From the NCBI GenBank assembly GCA_963770035.1, contig CAVYON010000020.1:158795-222794 (forward strand): a DNA stretch of 64,000 nt. The letters run 5' to 3'. The notes beneath the pieces are model-generated. The model did not search any database and was not told the DNA's origin. It saw nothing but the letters and a program-made list of their open reading frames with translations. How positions within the stretch are numbered: the stretch's first letter is position 1; each line of letters opens with the position of its first letter. This DNA comes from Roseiarcus sp963770035 (GTDB lineage Bacteria; Pseudomonadota; Alphaproteobacteria; Rhizobiales; Beijerinckiaceae). Of the stretch, positions 58,513-64,000 are shown piece after piece. Position numbers and translations under genes: made by a program.

Positions 58513-59381
58513 AGACGCCTTGTGAACGCGACAGGGGCGCAGAAACTCCGACTGTGGCGATTGCTCTTGGCAGCGGGGGCGCGCGCGGCATCGCACATGT
58601 CACAGCTCTGGAGGCGCTCGACGAACTTGGAATTCGCCCAGTGGCGATTGCCGGAACCTCGATGGGTGCGGTCATAGGCGCCGCCTACGCCGCGGGACTA
58701 GAAGCGCGGGAGATACGCGGCCACGTTCTAAAAGTTCTTCGCAACCGCTCGAATGTCTTAGGTAAATTGCTTCGAGCGAGAGTCGGTCGTTTCGCCGATC
58801 TGCTTCTGAGAGGGCGCGGCAATCCCGTGCTGCTGGATCCTGAGATTGTTCTCGAGCTTTTTTGGCCGGCCGGCGTACCGGAAGACTTTGACGCCCTCGT
58901 CGTCAAGGCCCTTGTTGTTGCGACCAATTACACCGAGCGCAACGAAGCCGTATTTCGGTCTGGTCCCCTTTCCTCGGCCGTAGCCGGCTCAATGGCGATC
59001 CCAGGCCTCTTTCGTCCTGTCCAAAGTGAAAACGGACTGCTGATCGACGGAGGCGCCGTTAATCCTCTTCCTTATGACCATCTCTCGGATCTTGCCGACG
59101 TCGTGATTGCGGTCGATGTCACTTTTGGGGGACGAACGCGTGCCCGCCGCCCACCTTCCCCGCTCGCGTCGATGTTCGGCGCAGCGCAGATTATGCAGGG
59201 AGCCATCACGGCGCAGAAGATCAGGTACCGTCCCCCGGATATCCTCATCCGCCCGAAAGTTGAGCAATTCGGATTGCTGGATTTCTTTCGCGCCGGGCAA
59301 ATTCTCCGCGCAGCCGAAAGCAGCAAAGAGGAGCTACGCGCGGCGCTCAAGGCTCAAATGGAGTTGATCCGCAGGCCTTGA
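58509..59381 (+). CDS. Patatin-like phospholipase (RssA-like)
   Basis: 290 residues. Patatin fold: glycine-rich oxyanion loop LGSGGARGIAHVTALEALDE, nucleophile Ser in AIAGTSMGAVIGAAYAAGLE and Asp in the DGG motif (ENGLLIDGGAVNPLPYDHLS). The TTG start at 58509 overlaps the purD stop (TTGA), so translation is probably coupled. Cytoplasmic, with no signal peptide. The 3' end overlaps the convergent fmt gene by 35 bp. Phospholipase or acyl-hydrolase activity is inferred from the family. Confidence 0.88.
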   Translation: MKTPCERDRGAETPTVAIALGSGGARGIAHVTALEALDELGIRPVAIAGTSMGAVIGAAYAAGLEAREIRGHVLKVLRNRSNVLGKLLRARVGRFADLLLRGRGNPVLLDPEIVLELFWPAGVPEDFDALVVKALVVATNYTERNEAVFRSGPLSSAVAGSMAIPGLFRPVQSENGLLIDGGAVNPLPYDHLSDLADVVIAVDVTFGGRTRARRPPSPLASMFGAAQIMQGAITAQKIRYRPPDILIRPKVEQFGLLDFFRAGQILRAAESSKEELRAALKAQMELIRRP

Positions 59382-60303
59382 ACGCGGCGCCAGGCGCAAT
59401 CGATTCTCGCCGCATCAGTTCGTCGCCCACCAGAATTGTGCGTCCGGCCCGCTGCGCTTCAAGGACCCGAATTGCCCCGTCCCCGCAGGCGACGGTCATC
59501 ACGTTGTCCAGAATTGTTCCGGGGGCGCCCCTCAGGGCTATAATTTCGGCGCGCAGGATTCGGACACGCACTCTTCTGTCCTGAATGACCAAAATCGAGA
59601 ATGCTCCGGGCGCGGGGGAAAGCCCATGAATATGGTTGCGGACAGCTTCGGCATCGCGTGTCCAATCGATTTCGGTCTCGCTCTTGTCGATCTTGTGCGC
59701 ATAGCAGGCGCCGACGCTAGCTTGCTCCTTGAAAACCAGGTTTCCCGATCCGAGCAAGTCCAGGCCGCGAACCGCAAGGTGGCTTGCGATCTGGGCCAGG
59801 CGATTCGTCAGGTCGGCCGCCGTATCCTCGGGACGAATGGAAACGACTTCGCGCAAGGCTAGTGGGCCCGTGTCCAATCCCGCCTCCATCTGCATCAAAT
59901 CGACTCCAGTCTCGCGATCGCCTGCCATGATCGCGCGCTGGATCGGCGCCGCGCCGCGCCAGCGTGGCAGAAGCGATGCATGCAGGTTCAGACAGCCCAA
60001 CTTGGACGCAGCAAGAATTGCCGGCGGCAATAACATTCCGTAGGCAATGACGAGGACGACATCCGCGCCCACACTTTGGAACAGTTCCTGGGCCTTCTCC
60101 GTCTTCAGTGTCGGCGGTGTATGCACAGGGATTTGCAGGGACTCCGCGACTTCATGGACCGCCGTTTTTCGCGTTTCCAAACCACGACGTCCCCCGGGTT
60201 TTGGGGCTCGCGTGTAAACCGCGACCACTTGGTGACCGCTGCTGATAATCTTGCGCAGTGTCGGAACCGCGAATTCCGGCGAGCCCATGAAGACAATTCG
60301 CAT
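59347..60303 (-). CDS. fmt: Methionyl-tRNA formyltransferase
   Basis: 318 residues. Formylates initiator Met-tRNA with 10-formyl-THF. N-terminus MRIVFMGSPEFAVPTLRKII; catalytic core GCLNLHASLLPRWRGAAPIQ with the N-H-D set (N in LNLHAS, H, and D in MQMEAGLDTGPLALRE); C-terminal domain from about 205 (KIDKSETEIDWTRDAEAVRN). Complete. It is normally next to def; here it lies tail-to-tail with a patatin gene, and the GC is low, so a second, transferred copy is possible. Confidence 0.92.
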   Translation of the reverse strand: MRIVFMGSPEFAVPTLRKIISSGHQVVAVYTRAPKPGGRRGLETRKTAVHEVAESLQIPVHTPPTLKTEKAQELFQSVGADVVLVIAYGMLLPPAILAASKLGCLNLHASLLPRWRGAAPIQRAIMAGDRETGVDLMQMEAGLDTGPLALREVVSIRPEDTAADLTNRLAQIASHLAVRGLDLLGSGNLVFKEQASVGACYAHKIDKSETEIDWTRDAEAVRNHIHGLSPAPGAFSILVIQDRRVRVRILRAEIIALRGAPGTILDNVMTVACGDGAIRVLEAQRAGRTILVGDELMRRESIAPGAAFKACGSTPFEP

Positions 60304-60409
60304 GTGTTGCAGATAGCACTGCGGGAGATTGACGTCAAAGCTGTCGCAGCTGGGGTCCAACGATTGGCTACGTCAACTACAATTCCATAAATAGTGCTGA
60401 GAGCAAAAC

Positions 60410-60826
60410 GTGGAAAACAGATCAGAAACTCGCGTTCAACTCAGAATTTATTACGAGGACACAGATTTTTCTGGACGAGTATATCATGCTTCATTTCAGA
60501 GATTTCTTGAACGCGCGCGGACGGAGTGGTTGCGAAGCCTCGGTTTCGGCCATCGTCAGGTTGCGGAAAGCGACAGAGTCTTATTCGCAGTCCGAAATCT
60601 TCAGATCGAGTACCTGGCTCCGGCCCTCATGGATGACCTTCTCGACGTCGAGACGCGCGTGACGAACATTCGCGGCGCATCGCTGAAATTTCAACAGCGG
60701 ATTATGCGGGGTGCGAAAGAACTTGCCAAAGCAACCGTGCTGATCGCCGCCATACGTGACGACCGGCCGACACGAATTCCCGAAGCGCTCCGTCGAGCGG
60801 TCGATCCCCAGGTGCGCGGGTCGTGA
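60410..60826 (+). CDS. YbgC-type acyl-CoA thioesterase
   Basis: 138 residues, hot-dog fold. The active-site helix RIYYEDTDFSGRVYHASFQR with the catalytic Asp is intact, followed by FLERARTEWLRSLGFGHRQV and IEYLAPALMDDLLDVETRVT. YbgC usually starts the tol-pal operon; none follows here. GC and codon use agree with the preceding fmt/purD island. The start ATG 60410 has no strong ribosome-binding site. Confidence 0.85.
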   Translation: MENRSETRVQLRIYYEDTDFSGRVYHASFQRFLERARTEWLRSLGFGHRQVAESDRVLFAVRNLQIEYLAPALMDDLLDVETRVTNIRGASLKFQQRIMRGAKELAKATVLIAAIRDDRPTRIPEALRRAVDPQVRGS

Positions 60827-60836
60827 CGACACGGAG

Positions 60837-61196
60837 TCAAGACAGTCTGGGATCGATGGCCCGATCGAATCGCGATGCAAGCGAGTCCAGGCGTTCGCCC
60901 AAGCGGAGTTCGAGATCATGGATGTCGGCGCGATTGGGAAGCGCGCCGAACGTTTCGCGGAGACGATAATGATCGTCGTGGAGCATCGCCAGACGTTCGG
61001 CCAGGCGAAGCATCGCCGATTCGTTATTCGTTTGCGCCGCATCGAGATCATGCTGATGTTGACGCACCGCGATTTCCAGCGTTTGAAGGCGCGTCATGAG
61101 CCGCCATACGAAGGCCGCAACGGCTGCTCCCATCGAGACTAGGCCCGCGCCTGCCCATTCGAGGACTCCCCAGGGCGTATTGTCTGCCGGCGTCAC
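60837..61196 (-). CDS. Small membrane/coiled-coil protein, phage-like, unknown
   Basis: 119 residues. One membrane helix near the N-terminus (VLEWAGAGLVSMGAAVAAFV) and a long helical tail (RLQTLEIAVRQHQHDLDAAQ ... RLAERLAMLHDDHYRLRETF) predicted as coiled coil. GTG 61196 is chosen because AGGAGG lies six bases upstream; ATG 61259, overlapping the preceding peptide's stop, is an alternative. Such proteins occur beside phage tail or lysis genes; no function is assigned. Confidence 0.6.
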   Translation of the reverse strand: MTPADNTPWGVLEWAGAGLVSMGAAVAAFVWRLMTRLQTLEIAVRQHQHDLDAAQTNNESAMLRLAERLAMLHDDHYRLRETFGALPNRADIHDLELRLGERLDSLASRFDRAIDPRLS

Positions 61197-61255
61197 GTAG
61201 ACCTCCTGATGTCTCGTGCCGGATACGGGCCATCTCGGTCTTCCGGCCGACACGC

Positions 61256-61363
61256 TCATTTGCCCGCGTTGTCACCGCTTCCGGATGCGGCGCTCAAGGC
61301 GATGGTGTTGATCTCGACTGCCGTGGAGTCGCGTTCGACAGCAGGGATGGGAGTGGCGTTCAT
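61256..61363 (-). CDS. 35-residue peptide, unknown
   Basis: MNATPIPAVERDSTAVEINT, then IALSAASGSGDNAGK. GGAGCAGAA stands before the ATG at 61363, and its stop overlaps an ATG (ATGA) of the next frame, so it is a credible tiny gene in a run of three co-directional small genes, possibly from a prophage. Confidence 0.45.
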   Translation of the reverse strand: MNATPIPAVERDSTAVEINTIALSAASGSGDNAGK

Positions 61364-61371
61364 TTCTGCTC

Positions 61372-61534
61372 CTATCTGCCGCCGATCCAGAGTCCGTGCG
61401 TATCGCTGGAGGGCGTTGTCTGCGCATCTGCGATCGGATCTGGATCGGGTGCGATGACGCCGGTATCGAGCGCCGCAACGAAAAGACTGAGGGCGAATTT
61501 TGCCAAAGCGACAGTCGGCGCGGCCGGTGGATCG
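61372..61534 (-). pseudogene. 3' end of a gene cut by the IS66 element
   Basis: An open frame ends PTVALAKFALSLFVAALDTG then VIAPDPDPIADAQTTPSSDT and HGLWIGGR before the stop at 61372. Upstream it runs directly into the IS66 end at 61535, so the 5' part was lost or lies beyond the element. Family unknown. Confidence 0.5.
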
Positions 61535-62162
61535 TAAGCGGTACGAGCATACACCTGTCTGCCCGGGCTGCCCGGGCTGCCTGGGCTGCTCCGGCGACTA
61601 TTTAACCCGGGCGAACCGGCTCGGCATCCAGAACTGGCGCATGGCCTCAACGACGGCCGGAATGTCGCGCCACGACTCGTGAGCGAAGGACGGAGCATCC
61701 AGACGGCGCCGGTGGGGGTCGAGAACTGGGCGGCCGGAGGGGGTCGGCGCAGTAGAATAATATTGGCAGCATCAGTCCGTACTCGGCAGCGTTCGGGCTC
61801 ATCAATCGGGACCACGCGAGCAGCCGCAACTTGATGACCGCGTAGAAGCCCATGCACCAGGCCCGCGCGTCGACCTCGCCGTTTGGCGTGCGCACGAATA
61901 CAGGTTCGAAGCTTTCCGGTTTCGTGGACGGCGCGTTGACGATCGCGTTGTGTCGCGTGAGCGTGGCGGCGATCGCGGAGAATGTCTCCGTGTCGTGGTT
62001 GAAGTCGTCCGGATCGACGCCGAGCAGCGGGCAGACCCATTCCTCGGGCATCATCGAGACCGGCCCGGCGACGACGGCGGCGGCCGCGCCGTCGAGCATA
62101 GAAAGGGACGTCGCCTGGGGATGACGAAGCATCGCTGACTTGGCGCGCTCGTCGATCCAACG
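61535..62162. repeat. Tandem duplication, outer copy (628 bp)
   Basis: Nearly identical to 62163-62790, with about four differences seen by eye. It begins GTAAGCGGTACGAGCAT, the typical IS66 terminal sequence. It contains a triple CTGCCCGGG-like microrepeat (61557-61590) and the 3' part of the UPF0149 gene. Confidence 0.9.
61598..62162 (-). pseudogene. UPF0149 (YecA-like) gene, 5'-truncated duplicate
   Basis: Copy of the gene at 62226-62880 lacking the first ~30 codons, because the duplication starts inside the gene. It carries the same internal frameshift as the full copy, so the shift predates the duplication. Confidence 0.75.
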
Positions 62163-62790
62163 TAAGCGGTACGAGCATACACCTGTCTGCCCAGGCTGCC
62201 CGGGCTGCCCGGGCTGCTCCGGCGACTATTTAACCCGGGCGAACCGGCTCGGCATCCAGAACTGGCGCATGGCCTCAACGACGGCCGGAATGTCGCGCCA
62301 CGACTCGTGAGCGAAGGACGGAGCATCCAGACGGCGCCGGTGGGGGTCGAGAACTGGGCGGCCGGAGGGGGTCGGCGCAGTAGAATAATATCGGCAGCAG
62401 CAGTCCGTACTCGGCAGCGTTCGGGCTCATCAATCGGGACCACGCGAGCAGCCGCAACTTGATGACCGCGTAGAAGCCCATGCACCAGGCCCGCGCGTCG
62501 ACCTCGCCGTTTGGCGTGCGCACGAATACAGGTTCGAAGCTTTCCGGTTTCGTGGACGGCGCGTTGACGATCGCGTTGTGTCGCGTGAGCGTGGCGGCGA
62601 TCGCGGAGAATGTCTCCGTGTCGTGGTTGAAGTCGTCCGGATCGACGCCGAGCAGCGGGCAGACCCATTCCTCGGGCATCATCGAGACCGGCCCGGCGAC
62701 GACGGCGGCGGCCGCGCCGTCGAGCATAGAAAGGGACGTCGCCTGGGGATGACGAAGCATCGCTGACTTGGCGCGCTCGTCGATCCAACG
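62163..62790. repeat. Tandem duplication, inner copy (628 bp)
   Basis: Partner of 61535-62162. The junction lies at GATCCAAC/GTAAGCGG, fusing the interior of the UPF0149 gene to the IS66 end. Confidence 0.9.
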
Positions 62791-62880
62791 GCCGAGCCGG
62801 TCGAACGACATCGCGTAATCGGCCATGGTCTTGGCGGGCTCGGCGCTCCCAGCCGTCCTTCGTCGCTTTTCCGTCGTCAT
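62226..62880 (-). pseudogene. UPF0149 (YecA/YgfB-like) protein, IS66 passenger, frameshifted near the C-terminus
   Basis: Starts MTTEKRRRTAGSAEPAKTMA, with the ATG overlapping the tnpC' stop (ATGA). The UPF0149 core is SMLDGAAAAVVAGPVSMMPE then EWVCPLLGVDPDDF and RAWCMGFYAVIKLRLLAWSR. After LFYCADPLRPP the frame shifts; the expected end (FAHESWRDIPAVVEAMRQFW then MPSRFARVK) lies in another frame and stops at 62226. Such genes accompany some IS66 elements; their role in transposition is unknown. Confidence 0.75.
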
Positions 62881-63476
62881 GCGACGGCCTTTTGCGCCTC
62901 GCGCGCGGCCTTCCAGTTCCAGACGAGCAGTTCATGCAATCGGTTGTTCTTCGTCGCGCCGGACACCATGCGTTCGAGGACGTCGGTCAGATAGATCTCG
63001 GGATCGGCGCCGTGCAGTTTGCAAGTGTTGAGAAGCGACGCAAGAATTGCCCAGGTCTCACCGCCGCCTTCGTTGCCACAGAACAGGCTATTCTTCTTTC
63101 CGATGGATATCGGCCGGATCGAACGCTCGACAATGTTCGTGTCCGGCTCCAGCCGCCCGTCCTCCAGGAACAGCGTCAGGCCCGACCAACGTTCGAGCGC
63201 GTAGTCAATCGCCCCGACCAGGGTCGACTTCCGAGATATGCCGTCTTTCGTGGCTTCGAGCCGCGCCTTCAAGGCCTCCATCAGCGGCTCGGTCCCGTCC
63301 CAGAAGAGCACTTTCAGCCGATCTTTCCGTTTCGACCTGAAGACGAAGATATTGCCGCAGTAGGGATCGGCCCCCAATGCCTGCGCGACCAGCGCAACCA
63401 AGCCATGGACCCCGCGGCGGAAATCAATCGGCCGCGACGCCACCAATACCTTCAACTCGCTGCGAACGCCTATCAC
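62877..63476 (-). CDS. Fused IS66 TnpB N-terminus and TnpC C-terminus (internal deletion)
   Basis: 199 residues. Residues 1-60 are TnpB/Orf2 (KVLVASRPIDFRRGVHGLVA; ADPYCGNIFVFRSKRKDRLK; VLFWDGTEP). From about residue 65 on it is the C-terminal part of the TnpC transposase (ISRKSTLVGAIDYALERWSG; EPDTNIVERSIRPISIGKKN; SLFCGNEGGGETWAILASLL; DPEIYLTDVLERM). The join is in frame, so about 1 kb including the end of tnpB and most of tnpC was deleted. The DDE core is largely missing, so transposase activity is not expected. Its start overlaps the tnpA stop (ATGA). Confidence 0.85.
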   Translation of the reverse strand: MIGVRSELKVLVASRPIDFRRGVHGLVALVAQALGADPYCGNIFVFRSKRKDRLKVLFWDGTEPLMEALKARLEATKDGISRKSTLVGAIDYALERWSGLTLFLEDGRLEPDTNIVERSIRPISIGKKNSLFCGNEGGGETWAILASLLNTCKLHGADPEIYLTDVLERMVSGATKNNRLHELLVWNWKAAREAQKAVA

Positions 63477-63940
63477 GACGCGCGACCCAGCGCGGCCAAC
63501 ACAACCGAAAGCGTCTTGGCGTCAACGCCCTCGGGAACATGAACGCGCGCGCCAGCCGTCTCAATCTCAATCATCCGTCGGGGCGACGCCGATGCACGCG
63601 CGCCTTCGTTACCGCCCATCTCACTCGGCTTGGCAATCGCTACGGGGACGAACAGTGGCGCCTGCGTCAACGTCGCTTCCAGAGCCTGCGCCCTTGCGCG
63701 TTTTCGCCAATAATGTAGCAGGCCGCCGTTGACCCCGTGCCGACGCGCCACCGCTGCGATATTCGCGCCCGGCTCAAAGCTCTCCGCCAAAATTCGAGCC
63801 CGCTCCTCATCACTCCTGCGCATATGGCGCGGCGTCCCGGTGATCAACTCAACTCGGCGATAGCGATCATCGCCTGTGCGACTGTCTCTATGAGTGTCAC
63901 TATGACTGTCATTCTTCACGGCGATATCCGACGCATCCAC
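63473..63940 (-). CDS. IS66 accessory protein TnpA
   Basis: 155 residues. Helix-turn-helix region RSDEERARILAESFEPGANI then AAVARRHGVNGGLLHYWRKR, and the C-terminal segment RMIEIETAGARVHVPEGVDA then KTLSVVLAALGR, both typical of IS66 Orf1/TnpA. Complete. The stop overlaps the next start by 4 bp, as usual in IS66. Confidence 0.9.
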   Translation of the reverse strand: MDASDIAVKNDSHSDTHRDSRTGDDRYRRVELITGTPRHMRRSDEERARILAESFEPGANIAAVARRHGVNGGLLHYWRKRARAQALEATLTQAPLFVPVAIAKPSEMGGNEGARASASPRRMIEIETAGARVHVPEGVDAKTLSVVLAALGRAS

Positions 63941-64000
63941 TGCCCGCTCTGGATGCTATCGGATGCCGTGCGATTTTGTAGGTGCGATCGCCGTGCCGCT

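Larger units (their letters stand above)
61535..64000 (-). mobile_element. Rearranged IS66-family element (runs off the window end)
   Basis: The left terminus GTAAGCGG occurs at 61535 and again at 62163 because of the tandem duplication. The window ends in GTGCCGCT, the start of the complementary right terminus (expected ...CCGCTTAC), so the element should end within a few bases outside. Gene order on the minus strand: tnpA, tnpB-tnpC fusion, UPF0149 passenger, partial second UPF0149. Non-autonomous in this form. Confidence 0.82.

Noticed and set aside
61557..61590. CRISPR-like short repeats (CTGCCCGGG units)
   Set aside because: Nine-base units without spacers, inside an IS66 end; a microsatellite.

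Overview
The window is high-GC chromosomal DNA from an alphaproteobacterium, most likely a Hyphomicrobiales member (Beijerinckiaceae / Methylocystaceae / Roseiarcus-like). The reasons are the gene order rpoN-hpf-ptsN, a yqeY/carA divergent pair, a rhizobial-type solute porin, a D-psicose 3-epimerase that keeps all metal ligands of the Agrobacterium enzyme, and rhizobial-type insertion sequences. No rRNA, tRNA or CRISPR array was recognised.

Layout. 0-3.5 kb: the end of an RND efflux operon (permease, adaptor, outer-membrane lipoprotein) and a broken Cys-rich small gene. 4-13.5 kb: porin, gamma-glutamyltranspeptidase, YkuD L,D-transpeptidase, a two-subunit molybdenum hydroxylase, yqeY and carA. 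13.7-19.4 kb: a CZB-domain chemoreceptor, an orphan membrane-anchored protein, an IS110 transposase, an IS66 scrap, a DUF559 fragment and dispersed repeats. 19.4-25.3 kb: S4 protein, Suv3-like helicase, SMP-30 lactonase, dienelactone hydrolase and SDR. 25.5-28.4 kb: sugar ABC permease, ATPase and psicose 3-epimerase. Their likely binding protein and LacI regulator lie at 36.9-39.0 kb. Between them sit a TIR / coiled-coil / membrane-anchor gene with an AT-rich membrane-protein partner (28.8-30.7 kb), ahcY, rpoN-hpf-ptsN, purS-purQ and hisE. 39.7-43 kb: a GAF-Fis regulator, a LuxR-type regulator and a DUF4239 protein. 43.4-45.3 kb: an IS1634-type element. 45.4-52.8 kb: hydroxyacid dehydrogenase, gabD, ETF:ubiquinone oxidoreductase, glutaryl-CoA dehydrogenase, a secreted protein, GNAT and rpmG. 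53-64 kb: an accessory zone with a complete ISAzo13 element, recombinase and IS21 remnants, a lower-GC island (AGE epimerase, purD, patatin, fmt, YbgC thioesterase), phage-like small genes and a rearranged IS66 that runs to the window end.

Two themes stand out. First, many otherwise well-conserved genes between 0 and 41 kb are broken by one- or two-base insertions where removal restores a perfect reading frame. This fits indel errors in the assembly, or very recent decay. Second, the most system-like accessory content is the TIR-coiled-coil-TM gene overlapping an AT-rich multi-pass membrane gene, a plausible abortive-infection or NAD-signalling module. The xenologous housekeeping island at 55.7-60.8 kb and the IS66 with an in-frame TnpB-TnpC deletion fusion are also worth a second look.
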